Below, one piece after another: positions 35,911-45,428 of a stretch of DNA of 64,000 bases. The DNA comes from Xanthomonas sp. DAR 34887 (lineage in GTDB: Bacteria; Pseudomonadota; Gammaproteobacteria; Xanthomonadales; Xanthomonadaceae): contig NZ_CP162490.1 of NCBI RefSeq assembly GCF_041245805.1, forward strand, positions 4,255,001 to 4,319,000. The letters are read 5' to 3'. Under the pieces are notes generated by a model. It did not search any database and had not been told where the DNA came from. It saw nothing but the letters and a program-made list of their open reading frames with translations. Within the stretch, counting starts at the first letter, position 1, and the number at the start of each line of letters is the position of its first letter. A program made the position numbers and the translations under genes.

Positions 35911-38228
35911 TGCCCTTCCCGCAACCGTTGCGCCGAGTGCCGGCGCAGCACCACGCGCGCGGCCAGCGCCAGCAGCAGGCTCAACACCACCACTGCCAGG
36001 CCGAGCAGCAGCGGATGCTGCGAGAAATACCAGCGCGCCCAGGTCGGCAGCGGCAGATGGCCGACGTAATAGGTCTGGTTGCCGGCCAGGCTGCGGATCT
36101 TGCCCTGCTGCAGCAACACCACACTGCCCTGGAAATCCTTCAGCGTGGCCGGCTCGAACCAGGCGTCGAACAGCTGGCCGACGCTGGCCGGGTCCTCGGC
36201 CAGCAGCGCGACCACGCTGCGGCCGGGCTTGAGCGGCGACTCGAAGCCCATCAGCACCACATCGCCCGGCGCCGGCTTCACCGCCACTTCGGCGGTGGTG
36301 GGCAGGTCGGTGCGGCGCGCGTCGAAGGACAGGAAGCCGGGCAGCTTGTCCATCACCCAGTCGGTCATCGAGAAACGCCGGCCGTTGGCGCCGTCGCCGA
36401 TCGGCAGGTGCTCGCTCCAGCGCTGGAACAGCGGCTGCGAGCGCGAGGAACCGAACACCAGCAGGTCGCTGTCGGCGTGCTGGTCCACTTCGCCGGCATG
36501 GATCAAGGTGGCGCGCAGCGCCGGATAGCCGGTGGAGGCGCCGAGCTTGCCGAGCAGGGTCAGCAGGTTCGACACGTCCTGGTCGCTGGCTTCGTCCGGC
36601 ACCACGATGGTGGATTCGGACAGGTCGGCCAGGCGCGTGAACGGATAGCCGGCATTGCCGAACGCGGCCAGGTTCGGCATCGCCATGTAGTGATGGAACG
36701 AACTCAGGTCCACGCTCGAATCGGCGTCGATCGCGCCGGATACGTCGGGGAAGGTGTTCTTGCATTCGCCCGCCTGCGGGCGGTCGAAGAAGAAGTGGAA
36801 GCGCAGCTGGCTGTTGGCCGAGAACGGGCCGGTCGGCAGCAGCAGTTTCTGCTCCACCGGCATCGCGCCCTTGGCCTTGAGATCGTGCCACCACTGCAGC
36901 GGCAGCGATTCGGCGTAAGGGCGCCCGCTCAGCGGCAGCGTGGTGACGAAGGCATCGTTGATGCTGACGTTGAGCGCGGACTTGTTGCGCACATCCGGCA
37001 CCGTGTAGCGGTAGCGCAGGTTGACCGGGATGCCGTCGCGCTGCCACACGAACAGGTCCGGCGGCAGCTGCAGGCCGACCCGGATCAGGTCCGGATGGTA
37101 GCCGCTGACATTGAGCTGCGAGGTCTGCGCGACCAGGTCGGCGAAGCGCACCGGACCCTCGCTGGAAATCCAGTTCGGCGCGTCGTAAGGCTTGCGCGGC
37201 TGCGCCTGCTTCAGCTCGCCGATCCTGGCCACGGCGCCGTTGAACGGCGTGCCCAGCGCCAGCGCGGTGGCGGCCTGCTGCAGGTCGTTGTCGTTGCGCC
37301 CGAGCACCAGCAGCAGCTTGCCGGCCGGGTCGCGCGGATTGGACACCACCGCCAGGGTCGGGCCGGCGATCTCGCCCAGGCCATTCTGCGCGGTGGCCAG
37401 TTCGACCGGCAGCGTGTTCGGGGTGGCGAACAGCACCGCGTTGCCGGTGGCCGGCACGTCGCCGATGGAGACGTTGAACAGCGCGCCGCGGTAACCGGCC
37501 TGCGCGCCGAACCACGAGGACACGATGCCGGCGCTGCGCAGCGTGGCCAGGTCCGGGCGCTGCGGGAACACGAACGGCAGTTCCAGCCGGCGCGTGTCGC
37601 GCTTGTCGTAGAACGGCACCGGCAGCAGCGCCAGGTCGTTGGCCAGCACCAGCGGCGTGGTGCTCAGCGACAGCCGCGTGGCCGGGTCGATGTTCGCCCA
37701 CAGGCTGGTGTGGTCGGGGTCCTCGCATTCGCGGGTGTAGTGGCCGATCAGCTGCAGGTTGAGCTGGTTGTAGTCGCTGACCAGGCGCGGATCGATCGGC
37801 ACGTCGGTCTGCTGCAGCTTGCCGGCGTTCTCGCGGGTCACCGGGATGGTCGCCACGGTGACGCCGTTGACGGTGACCTTCAGGTGCGACAGCTCCGGCA
37901 GCAGCGCCGGCGAGTAGCTGTAGCTCAGGTGCAGCGTCGCCGCCTCGACTACCTCGTCGGTGCGCGCGCTGAACGACACGCCGGCGCTGCCCTGGATGCC
38001 GCGCAGGGTGATTTCGTAGTCCATGCCGAGCTGCTTCAGCGTCGCCGAGCGCTCCTGCACGCCCAGCGTCGGCGCGGCGGGCGCCGGCGCTGCAGGCTGC
38101 GGCGCGGCGCCGGCGCCGGCGCCGGCAGTGGCTGGTGCCGCCGGCGTGGCGGGAAGCGTGGGTTCCTGCGCCAGCGCCAGGCCGGACAAAATGGTGAGGC
38201 AGCACGCGGCCAAGGCAGGTAGACGCAT
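35907..38228 (-). CDS. bcsB: Cellulose synthase regulatory subunit BcsB
   Basis: 773 residues from ATG 38228 (MRLPALAACCLTILSGLALA signal peptide). A Pro/Ala-rich N-terminal segment is followed by the BcsB jelly-roll/flavodoxin-like repeats: SARTDEVVEAATLHLSYSYS, LKVTVNGVTVATIPV, NQLNLQLIGHYTRECEDPDH, PDLIRVGLQLPPDLFVW, with one C-terminal membrane anchor (LLLGLAVVVLSLLLALAARVV). Periplasmic partner of BcsA, required for synthase activity. It starts 47 bases after bcsA and shares ATGA with bcsZ. Confidence 0.96.
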   Translation of the reverse strand: MRLPALAACCLTILSGLALAQEPTLPATPAAPATAGAGAGAAPQPAAPAPAAPTLGVQERSATLKQLGMDYEITLRGIQGSAGVSFSARTDEVVEAATLHLSYSYSPALLPELSHLKVTVNGVTVATIPVTRENAGKLQQTDVPIDPRLVSDYNQLNLQLIGHYTRECEDPDHTSLWANIDPATRLSLSTTPLVLANDLALLPVPFYDKRDTRRLELPFVFPQRPDLATLRSAGIVSSWFGAQAGYRGALFNVSIGDVPATGNAVLFATPNTLPVELATAQNGLGEIAGPTLAVVSNPRDPAGKLLLVLGRNDNDLQQAATALALGTPFNGAVARIGELKQAQPRKPYDAPNWISSEGPVRFADLVAQTSQLNVSGYHPDLIRVGLQLPPDLFVWQRDGIPVNLRYRYTVPDVRNKSALNVSINDAFVTTLPLSGRPYAESLPLQWWHDLKAKGAMPVEQKLLLPTGPFSANSQLRFHFFFDRPQAGECKNTFPDVSGAIDADSSVDLSSFHHYMAMPNLAAFGNAGYPFTRLADLSESTIVVPDEASDQDVSNLLTLLGKLGASTGYPALRATLIHAGEVDQHADSDLLVFGSSRSQPLFQRWSEHLPIGDGANGRRFSMTDWVMDKLPGFLSFDARRTDLPTTAEVAVKPAPGDVVLMGFESPLKPGRSVVALLAEDPASVGQLFDAWFEPATLKDFQGSVVLLQQGKIRSLAGNQTYYVGHLPLPTWARWYFSQHPLLLGLAVVVLSLLLALAARVVLRRHSAQRLREGQ

Positions 38229-38275
38229 CGAGGGCAACCGGAAGAAGGAGGAAAGGGAAGACGGAGACACGCGGC

Positions 38276-40426
38276 TCACGGCGCGGATTCCTCGCCGGCC
38301 GGACGCGAACGGAAACCGCCGCGGACGCTGTCGCCGACATGCTGGCCCAGGCGCTTGAAGCCGCGCATGCTCGCCGCGAACACCTGGCCCATCGATTTCC
38401 AGAAATTGTCGCGGTCGTGGCGGCCCCACTGCGACACCCAGATGTCAGCGCGGGCGAAGGTGCAGGCGACCAGCCAGCGCTCCTGCTCGATCGACATGGC
38501 GCGGAACTGCACGCTGATATGCCCGTCGCGGTCGTGGCGCACGATCGCCGGCAGGCGCCGTTCGACGTTGCGATGCGACAGGCCCACGTCGACTAGCGAA
38601 TCCGGCTCCACCGGCGCCGCTTCGACCAGGTTCAAGGCCATACCGCCGGTGGAGAAGTTGACGGTGCGGCATGCCAGTTCCTGGCCGTCGGGCAGGTACA
38701 GCGTGGCCGGGATGCCCAGCGGCACGCGATGCGAGCGGCGCACCTGGCGCATCTCGCTGGCGGTGGCGATGGTGGCGCCGAGCAGCAGCACGTTGTAGAC
38801 GGTCCAGGCCAGGTTGAACCAGATCGTCTGCGCTTCGCCGGTGGCGTCGGTGTAGATCAGGCGCATCGCTCCGGCGACCAGGCCGGCCAGATTCAACACC
38901 AGCAGGAACAGGTAGGGCTTGGCGATCTGCCGGTCGAAATAGCTGCGCGTAACCAGGCCGCCCTTGGGGGTGACGTTGAACTTGCCGAGCTTGGGATTGA
39001 ACAGCGCCACCAGGGTCGGGCGCAGGATGTACCAGGCCAGCGTGGTCTCATAGACCTCGTTCCACAACAGATGGCGGAACTTGCCCTGGGTACGCAGGTT
39101 GGTCAGGTTGGCCTGCATGATGTGCGGCAACGCGTAGGCCAGGATCATCAGCGCAGAGGCGTGGATCACGTGCGCGCCGAAGAACAGGAAGGCCAGCGGC
39201 GCGGTCAGGTAGATGATGCGCGGCAGCCCATAGAAGAAGTGCAGCATCGCGTTGGCGTAGCACAGCCGCTGCGACAGGCGCAGGCCCTTGCCGAGCAGCG
39301 GATTGTCCAGCCGCGCGATCTGCGCCATGCCGCGCGCCCAGCGGATGCGCTGGGCGACGTGGCCGGACAGGCTCTCGGTGGCCAGGCCGGCGGCCTGCGG
39401 CACGGTGATGTAGGCGCTGCGATAGCCGCGCCGGTGCAGCTTCAACGCGGTGTGCGCATCCTCGGTGACGGTTTCCACCGCCACCCCGCCGACTTCCTCC
39501 AGCGGCTTGCGCTTGATCACCGCGCAGGAACCGCAGAAGAAGGTCGCGTCCCACTGGTCGTTGCCGTCCTGCAGCAGGCCGTAGAACAGCTCGCCCTCGT
39601 TGGGCACCTTGCCGTGGTTGCCGAGGTTGCGCTCGAACGGATCGGCGGAGAAGAAGTAATGCGGCATCTGCACCACCGCCAGCATGCGGTCGCGCAGGAA
39701 CCAGCCCATCGCCACCTGCAGGAACGAGCGGGTCGGGATGTGGTCGCAGTCGAAGATCGCCACGTACTCGCCGCTGGATTTCTTCAGCGCGGCGTTGATG
39801 TTGCCGGCCTTGGCGTGGAAGTTGTTGGTGCGGGTGACGTAGTGGATGCCGGCCTGCACGCAGAACTCGCGGAACTCCTCGCGGCGGCCGTCGTCGAGCA
39901 GGTAGATGTTGAGCTTGTCCGCCGGCCAGTCCATCACGCTGGCGGCCAGGATGGTGGAGCGCACCACCGACAGCGGCTCGTTGTAGGTGGGGATGAACAG
40001 GTCCACCGTCGGCCACTGGCTCTGGTCGGCGGGCAGCGGCACCGGGCGCCGGTTCAGCGGCCACAGCACCTGGAAGTAACCCAGCACCAGGATCGTGAAG
40101 GCATACACCTCGGCCAGCAGCAGGCCCAGGCCGAGGCTCAGGTCGACCGCGCTGCTCACGCCCATGGTCTGGGTGATGCGCCACCAGATGTAGCGCGAGG
40201 ACATCGCCAGCGACAGCGACATCATCACCAGCACCGCGAGCCGGCTGCCGCTGCGGCGCAGCAGCATCGCCGCGACGAACACCACCAGCGAGAACAGCAT
40301 TTGCTGCGGCACGTCCATCGGAATGGCGACCACGAACAGCAACAACAAGGCGCCCAGCGCCCACAGCGACCAGGTGGCCAGTGTGTGCATGGGTTGACCG
40401 GTACGCGATGCGGACGCAGCGCTCAT
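38276..40426 (-). CDS. bcsA: Cellulose synthase catalytic subunit BcsA (UDP-forming)
   Basis: 716 residues. Transmembrane segments flank a GT2 domain: PTVDLFIPTYNEPLSVV, LLDDGRREEF, the DxD-type IFDCDHIPTRSF, FFCGSCAVIKR, the TED motif VETVTEDAHTALKL, and QRIRWARGMAQI (Q(Q/R)xRW). The C-terminal PilZ domain has RRSHR and NFSTGGMAL, the two halves of the c-di-GMP site. So beta-1,4-glucan synthesis from UDP-glucose here should be activated by c-di-GMP. The 94-base gap to the preceding small gene holds no evident terminator. Confidence 0.97.
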   Translation of the reverse strand: MSAASASRTGQPMHTLATWSLWALGALLLLFVVAIPMDVPQQMLFSLVVFVAAMLLRRSGSRLAVLVMMSLSLAMSSRYIWWRITQTMGVSSAVDLSLGLGLLLAEVYAFTILVLGYFQVLWPLNRRPVPLPADQSQWPTVDLFIPTYNEPLSVVRSTILAASVMDWPADKLNIYLLDDGRREEFREFCVQAGIHYVTRTNNFHAKAGNINAALKKSSGEYVAIFDCDHIPTRSFLQVAMGWFLRDRMLAVVQMPHYFFSADPFERNLGNHGKVPNEGELFYGLLQDGNDQWDATFFCGSCAVIKRKPLEEVGGVAVETVTEDAHTALKLHRRGYRSAYITVPQAAGLATESLSGHVAQRIRWARGMAQIARLDNPLLGKGLRLSQRLCYANAMLHFFYGLPRIIYLTAPLAFLFFGAHVIHASALMILAYALPHIMQANLTNLRTQGKFRHLLWNEVYETTLAWYILRPTLVALFNPKLGKFNVTPKGGLVTRSYFDRQIAKPYLFLLVLNLAGLVAGAMRLIYTDATGEAQTIWFNLAWTVYNVLLLGATIATASEMRQVRRSHRVPLGIPATLYLPDGQELACRTVNFSTGGMALNLVEAAPVEPDSLVDVGLSHRNVERRLPAIVRHDRDGHISVQFRAMSIEQERWLVACTFARADIWVSQWGRHDRDNFWKSMGQVFAASMRGFKRLGQHVGDSVRGGFRSRPAGEESAP

Positions 40427-40520
40427 CAGCGATTCCTAACGAAGGGGGCGAAGCCGGCGCGCGTTTTCCCCTCCGCGCGGCGACTGGACGACGATGCGCG
40501 GCACCAGCGGCCGCGCGCGA

Positions 40521-40925
40521 TCAGCGGTTCTGGAAACGCTTGAGCGGGCTATCGGGCGCCGGCGCGCGCGCGCGATCGCTGTCGAGCAGGCGCTGGAACA
40601 AGCGGGCCAGCGGCGTGGCCGTGCTGGCCGGCGCCGGCGCCGGCGCGCGTGCCGGCTCGGCCGCGCCCGCCCGGGGGGCAGGCGCCGCCACCGCCAGCCG
40701 CGGTTCTGCCGGCGCCCGCACCACCGATAGCGCCGGCGCAGGTACCGGCACGGCGGGCGGCAGCGGCACGGCAGCCGGCGGTTCGACGGTGGCAGGCTCC
40801 GGCGCGCTCAGCCGTGCCCCGGAAAAGTCCTGGTACGCGCTGGCGCCCTGGCTGCCGAGCTTGGCGAACAGGCTGGAAATGTCGTCGGCCGCATCGGCGC
40901 CGGCATGGTCGGTTTTCTTGGACAT
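40521..40925 (-). CDS. Pro/Ala-rich small protein of the cellulose operon (BcsP/BcsH-like)
   Basis: 134 residues, ATG 40925 preceded by AGGGGGTGA. Two short conserved-looking ends flank a low-complexity linker. N-terminus: DDISSLFAKLGSQGASAYQDF. Middle (about 40-100): almost only Pro, Ala and Val. C-terminus: LARLFQRLLDSDRARAPAPDSPLKRF. The layout recalls BcsP of enterobacterial operons and the Pro-rich CcpAx/BcsH proteins that organise BcsD in cellulose-fibre producers. It stands directly between bcsD and bcsA, so a scaffold role for the synthase is a reasonable inference; homology to either family could not be tested. Confidence 0.65.
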   Translation of the reverse strand: MSKKTDHAGADAADDISSLFAKLGSQGASAYQDFSGARLSAPEPATVEPPAAVPLPPAVPVPAPALSVVRAPAEPRLAVAAPAPRAGAAEPARAPAPAPASTATPLARLFQRLLDSDRARAPAPDSPLKRFQNR

Positions 40926-40974
40926 CGATCACCCCCTAAGATGATTTTGTAGCCGGTGGAATCGGATGGCCCGC

Positions 40975-41433
40975 TCAGGCGACCCGGCACAGCACGAAAC
41001 GACGGACATCCTCCTCGACGGCCGGCACCGCGCGGATCCCCAGACCCGCCAACATGCCGGCCTGCTCGAACCAGGCGTGATACACCCCTTCCAGGAAGCC
41101 ATCCGCTCCGGCCGCCTCCCCGGCCAGGGCGATCTGCAACGGCGAGCCGACGTGGGCCAGGTCGACCCGGTCGGCCTGCTCCTCGAAGCGCGCATACCCC
41201 CACTCCATGCGGTCCCAGACCCGGTTGACCCCGGCCTGCACCTCGTCCAGCGTCGCGCAGTTCCCGATCGGGTGCTCGCCGGCGAAACGGCGGCCGATCC
41301 GCGCCATCAGCAACGCCAGGTCCTCCGTCGACAGCTCCGCCGCGAACTCCTGGGCCAACGCGCGCAGAAAGCCGCGCCACTGCCGCGAACAGGCCCGGGT
41401 GCGGAAATGCGTCTGTAGCTCGGGAGAGCTCAT
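40975..41433 (-). CDS. bcsD: Cellulose synthase subunit D, BcsD
   Basis: 152 residues from ATG 41433 (MSSPELQTHF), with GGAGG upstream. The size matches the 156-residue AxCeSD of Komagataeibacter. Helical, with QWRGFLRALAQEFAAELSTEDLALLMARIGRRFA and DEVQAGVNRVWDRMEWGYARFEE, ending VEEDVRRFVLCRV. In acetic-acid bacteria BcsD octamers sit in the periplasm or cytoplasm (location is debated) and align glucan chains into crystalline ribbons. First gene of this operon. The upstream 213 bases contain no gene and no promoter I could assign with confidence. Confidence 0.8.
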   Translation of the reverse strand: MSSPELQTHFRTRACSRQWRGFLRALAQEFAAELSTEDLALLMARIGRRFAGEHPIGNCATLDEVQAGVNRVWDRMEWGYARFEEQADRVDLAHVGSPLQIALAGEAAGADGFLEGVYHAWFEQAGMLAGLGIRAVPAVEEDVRRFVLCRVA

Positions 41434-41646
41434 TGGATGCTGCCTCCGATGGAAAAATGGCGCGGCTGGCGCCTTGCAAGGGTACCCAGCAAGCACGATG
41501 CCAATATGGCGGCCCTTGCCACTAATGCGACACAGTTCTCACTTTCACGGCCAATGGTAGCCGACTGCTGCGTCACAGCAAAGGGGGTCGCGGCGCAGCC
41601 TGCCGCCATTTTCGTCCAAGCGGCCGGGGCGTGACAGGCACACGTC

Positions 41647-42831
41647 TCACTCTTGAGGATCGGGCGCCACGTCGAAGACCTGGCGCAGATAAGCCAGGTA
41701 CGCCGGGTCGTCGCACAGATTCTTGCCCGGCGAGTCGCTGAGCTTGGCCACCGGCTGGCCGTTGCAGCGGACCATCTTGATCACGATCTGCAGCGGGGTC
41801 GGCCCCAGATCGTTGGTGAGGTTGGTGCCGACGCCGAAGGCGAGCATGCAGCGGCCCTGGAAATGCGCGTACAGCCGCATCACCTTGTCGATATCCAGAC
41901 CGTCGCTGAACACCAGGACCTTGCCGCGCGGGTCCACCCGCTGCCGCTGCAGGTGCGCCAGCACCCGCTCGCCCCATTCGAACGGGTCGCCGGAGTCGTG
42001 GCGCATGCCGTCGAACAACTTGCAGAAGTACGCGTCGAAATCGCGCAGGAAGGCGTCCAGCCCGACCACGTCGGACAGGGCGATGCCGAGATCACCGCGG
42101 TATTCGCGCGCCCACGACTCCAGCGCCGCAACCTGCGAATCGCGCAAGCGCGGACCCAGCGCCTGGAACGCCTGCAGGTATTCGTGGGCCATCGTGCCCA
42201 ACGGGGTCAAGCCGTAGCGATGCGCGAAATACACGTTGCTGGTGCCGACGAACTGCGCGCCCAGGGTCTGCTGCAGGATCGGCAGCAGCTCGCCGTGCCA
42301 GGCTCGCGAATAGCGGCGGCGGGTGCCGTAGTCGGCGATCGCGCAGCCGCCGTAGCCGCTGCTGTCGCGCAACAGCGCGATCTTGCCCTGCAGCCGGCGC
42401 AGGCCCTCGGCGTGATGGTCGCCGCCGGTGTTGCGGAACCAGACCTCGTTGACGATCGCCAGCAGCGGCACCTCGAACAGGATGGTGTGCAGCCACGGCC
42501 CGCGGATGCGCAGTTCGATCTCGCCCGGCACCGTGGCCGAGGCCTGCAGCTGCAGGTACTTGCGGTCCAGGTGGAACAGCCCGAGGAAATCGGCGAAATC
42601 CGGCTTGATGAAGCGCAGGCCGCGCAGGTAGTCCAGTTCCTCAGCGCGGAAGCGCAGCGCGCACAGCGCGTCGATCTCGTCGGAGATCTGGCCCAGGAAC
42701 TGCGCAAGGTCGATGCCCGGCGTGCGGCACTTGAAGCGGTATTCCACTTGCGCGCCGGGATGCTGATGCAGCACCGCCTGCATCATCGTGAACTTGTAGA
42801 GGTCGGTGTCGAGCAGCGAATCGATGATCAT
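41647..42831 (-). CDS. pncB: Nicotinate phosphoribosyltransferase PncB
   Basis: 394 residues. Starts MIIDSLLDTDLYKFTMMQAVL, the family's opening, with RFKCRTPG and FADFLGLFHLDRKYLQL; then GTRRRYSRAWHGELL, QFVGTSNVYFAHRYGLTPLGTMAHE with the autophosphorylated His region, KVLVFSDGLDIDKVMRLYAHF and FGVGTNLTNDLG. It converts nicotinate and PRPP to nicotinate mononucleotide for NAD salvage. Monocistronic; a REP lies upstream. Confidence 0.97.
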   Translation of the reverse strand: MIIDSLLDTDLYKFTMMQAVLHQHPGAQVEYRFKCRTPGIDLAQFLGQISDEIDALCALRFRAEELDYLRGLRFIKPDFADFLGLFHLDRKYLQLQASATVPGEIELRIRGPWLHTILFEVPLLAIVNEVWFRNTGGDHHAEGLRRLQGKIALLRDSSGYGGCAIADYGTRRRYSRAWHGELLPILQQTLGAQFVGTSNVYFAHRYGLTPLGTMAHEYLQAFQALGPRLRDSQVAALESWAREYRGDLGIALSDVVGLDAFLRDFDAYFCKLFDGMRHDSGDPFEWGERVLAHLQRQRVDPRGKVLVFSDGLDIDKVMRLYAHFQGRCMLAFGVGTNLTNDLGPTPLQIVIKMVRCNGQPVAKLSDSPGKNLCDDPAYLAYLRQVFDVAPDPQE

Positions 42832-42876
42832 CGCGCAATTATGCGCCCAGCGCGCCGCCGGCTCCTGCTCTTTCCC

Positions 42877-42948
42877 TGTAGGAGCGGCTTCAGCCGCGAC
42901 ATGACCTGACCGGAGGATATCTGTCGCGGCTGAAGCCGCTCCTACAGG
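42877..42948. repeat. REP-like inverted repeat, subfamily A
   Basis: TGTAGGAGCGGCTTCAGCCG faces CTGTCGCGGCTGAAGCCGCT (and CCTACAGG) around a 21-base spacer. It lies between pncB and the glycosidase-like lipoprotein gene, and contains an intact copy of the sequence the IS110 element used as target. Confidence 0.9.
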
Positions 42949-42954
42949 AGTGCG

Positions 42955-43932
42955 TCAGCGCGCCAGCACCGCCTGCGCCGGCTTGTGCTGCACGGTGAAA
43001 TCGCTGTCGTGCGCGCCGCCCGCATCCGGATCGGTGTACCAGCACCACAGCGCGATGCCGGCGATGCGTTGCTCGCCCAGCACGCGGCGCCAGTCCTGCA
43101 GCACCTGCGCCTGCAGCGCGGTGTCCACCGCGGCGCTGCGTTGCTCGGGACTCTCCCAGGGCGCGGCCAGGCTGCCGCGCGCCGAGCGCAGTCCCAGTTC
43201 CGCCACCCACACCGGACGCCCGCTGCGCGTGCCCAGCGCCTGCACCCGCGCCGCCGCCGCGCGCATCTGCGCCAGGCGCTGCGCCGGTGCCGCCGACAAC
43301 GCCGGATACAGGCTGGTGCCGACGAAATCGAAGCGTTCCCAGTAGCCGAAGCGCTCGGCCTGCTCCAGGCCGTCGGCCACGTAGCCGAGCGGACCGCGAT
43401 ACACCTGGCGCACCGCCGCCGCCAGCGCCGGCCACTGCGGCGCGTCCTGCAGGCCGCGCAATTCGGTGCCGACGATCAAGGCCGCGGCGTCCTCGTCGGC
43501 GGCGACCTGCGCCAGTTGCAGCAAGGCGCGCTGGTAGGCGCCGAACCAGGCCGCACGATCGGCCGGCGCGGCGTCGCCGGCCCAATGGCCGGGGATCCAC
43601 AGATGCACCTTCAGCACCGGCTGCAGGCCGGCTGCACGCATCTGCCGCAGCCCGGCACGCACCTGCTCGGGGCTGCTGTCGCTGCCCAGCACCGGATCGT
43701 CGGACTGCGGCGTGGCCTGCCAGACGAAGGCGACCAGCAGCGCGCGCTCGGCGCCGGCATCGGCCAATTGCTGCAGCGAACGCTGCGCCGCGGCGCTGCC
43801 CCACGGCGCCTGTGCCGACACCTTGACATTGGCGCCCATCCACGGCGCTGCCGCGGGCGTGGCCGCGCCGCAGCCGCTGGCGCCCATCGCGAACAGCATG
43901 CCCAGCAGCCACCTCAAGGCGATCGGCGCCAT
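42955..43932 (-). CDS. Glycoside-hydrolase (GH113-like) TIM-barrel lipoprotein
   Basis: 325 residues from ATG 43932. Lipoprotein signal MAPIALRWLLGMLFAMGASGC with lipobox GASGC. TIM-barrel glycosidase features: MGANVKVSAQAPWGS at the first strand, HLWIPGHWAGDAAPADRAAWFGAY, the acid/base-type Glu in LIVGTELRGLQ, FDFVGTSLYPAL, and a late Glu in PVWVAELGLRSARG. This spacing resembles GH113 beta-mannanases and related families. Overlaps the upstream membrane-protein gene by 19 bases. In this operon it is likely to trim or release a surface glycan. Substrate unknown. Confidence 0.65.
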   Translation of the reverse strand: MAPIALRWLLGMLFAMGASGCGAATPAAAPWMGANVKVSAQAPWGSAAAQRSLQQLADAGAERALLVAFVWQATPQSDDPVLGSDSSPEQVRAGLRQMRAAGLQPVLKVHLWIPGHWAGDAAPADRAAWFGAYQRALLQLAQVAADEDAAALIVGTELRGLQDAPQWPALAAAVRQVYRGPLGYVADGLEQAERFGYWERFDFVGTSLYPALSAAPAQRLAQMRAAAARVQALGTRSGRPVWVAELGLRSARGSLAAPWESPEQRSAAVDTALQAQVLQDWRRVLGEQRIAGIALWCWYTDPDAGGAHDSDFTVQHKPAQAVLAR

Positions 43933-45428
43933 ACCCGGTAGGACCCTTGTCGGTAGACCAGACTGTAGCCCGGCAGGCCCTGTTGCCACAGCTGCGGCAA
44001 GCGCCGGTTGACGCTGTCCAGCACGCCGGCCTGGCTCGCCGGGTCGGCCACCACCACCTGCGCCGGCATCTGCCGCGGGTCGTCCAGCGCGCGCTTGAAG
44101 CGCGGGTCGAACGGCAGGATCAGGCCCTGCGCATCGCCGCGCGCAACGATCACCGCATAGCCGGCGCGATCGTCGAGCAGGGTCGGCAGCCGCGCCTCGG
44201 CCAGCCAGACGCCCAGCCGCGCTTCGTCAGGGTGCCGCGGCGCCACCGGCGCGCGCAGGGCCGTCGCCCAGTCGCGGGTGGTCGACGCGGCGGTCTGCGC
44301 GATGACCCAGCCGCTGGCGGCCGCCCCCAACAGCAGCAGCGCCAACGCCGGCCAGCGCAGTTCACGGCGCAGGTCGCCCAGCACCAGCGCCGCCGGCACC
44401 ACCATCAGCGCCAGGAAATCCAGCGGCTGCGCGCTGAAGCGCGCCCATGCCGCCAGCGTGCCGGCGCCGATCACGGTGACGGTCGCCACCAGCACCCAGC
44501 GCCAGGTGTTGCCCAGGCGTGTGCGCCGCACCAGCAACAGCAGCGGCGTGGTGACCAGGCCGGCCAGCGCCAGGTACAGCGGCGGCCACCACGGGCGGGC
44601 CATGGCCTGCTGCAGCCACGGCTGCAGCGCGGCCTGCGCGTAGCTGCCGCGGAACGCCGAATGCTGGTCGCGTACGAACAGCAGGGCATCGCCGAAGAAC
44701 AGGTAGTTGAGGTACATCCAGGTCGCGACCGCGAACAGGAACGGCAGGTAGCAGACCAGGTAGAACGACAGCGGCGCGCGCCGCAGCATGCCCTCCGGCG
44801 CGATCAGGCCCAGCCACGGCGCCATCGCCACGGCCAGGAAGCAGGCGCGCTCGTCGACGAAGAACAGCAGGCACAGGCCCAGCGCCAGGCGCAGGTAGGC
44901 GAAGGCTTCCGGATCGCCGCGGAAGTGGCGCAGCGCGCGGCAGGTCAGGTAGAACACCAGCAGGCCCAGGCCCTGGTTGTTGCCCGACAGCGTCGGCCAC
45001 AGGAAGAACGGCTGCAACACCAGCGCCGCGCACAGGCCCCAGGCCCAGGCGCGTCCCAGGCCCGCGGCGAGGTCGCGCCACAGCAGGGTCACCATCGCCG
45101 CGCCGGCGAGCACGTCCACCAGATACGGCAGCAGCGGCGTGGACAGCCCCGGCACGCCGCCGATCAGCAGGCCCAGGTACAGCGAGGCCTGCGCGTACAG
45201 GAAGCCCAGGTATTCGGTGCGGAAGCCGGCCGCGTCGCGCAACAGCAGCAGCTTGGCGTACTGCGCCATCGCGTCGTCGCTCATGTAGCCGTGCGCGAGC
45301 AGGCGCTGGCACAGCAGCGCCAGCAGCGCGGCGGTGACCACGAACACCGCGACGCCGCGCGGGCGCCGCGGCGTCTCAATCGTCGAGTGCGGCGCGGCGC
45401 TCTTCGGCCATGTGCTTGCTGATGCCAT
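43914..45428 (-). CDS. Polytopic membrane protein, possible GT-C-like glycan transferase
   Basis: 504 residues with about ten hydrophobic segments and a soluble C-terminal part (about 390-504). After the first membrane segment the extracytoplasmic loop carries an acidic pair (GYMSDDAMAQYAKLLL), reminiscent of the catalytic Asp of GT-C glycosyltransferases. Later loops contain YLNYLFFGDALLFVRDQHSAF. No named family was recognised with confidence. The gene overlaps the synthase gene by 53 bases upstream and the lipoprotein gene by 19 bases downstream, so it is part of the same four-gene unit. Confidence 0.6.
   Translation of the reverse strand: MASASTWPKSAAPHSTIETPRRPRGVAVFVVTAALLALLCQRLLAHGYMSDDAMAQYAKLLLLRDAAGFRTEYLGFLYAQASLYLGLLIGGVPGLSTPLLPYLVDVLAGAAMVTLLWRDLAAGLGRAWAWGLCAALVLQPFFLWPTLSGNNQGLGLLVFYLTCRALRHFRGDPEAFAYLRLALGLCLLFFVDERACFLAVAMAPWLGLIAPEGMLRRAPLSFYLVCYLPFLFAVATWMYLNYLFFGDALLFVRDQHSAFRGSYAQAALQPWLQQAMARPWWPPLYLALAGLVTTPLLLLVRRTRLGNTWRWVLVATVTVIGAGTLAAWARFSAQPLDFLALMVVPAALVLGDLRRELRWPALALLLLGAAASGWVIAQTAASTTRDWATALRAPVAPRHPDEARLGVWLAEARLPTLLDDRAGYAVIVARGDAQGLILPFDPRFKRALDDPRQMPAQVVVADPASQAGVLDSVNRRLPQLWQQGLPGYSLVYRQGSYRVWRRSP

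Noticed and set aside
41434..41646. Clp/CRP-type site upstream of the bcs operon
   Set aside because: Single half-sites such as TGTGAC occur, but no full TGTGA-N6-TCACA pair is present, so no site is claimed.
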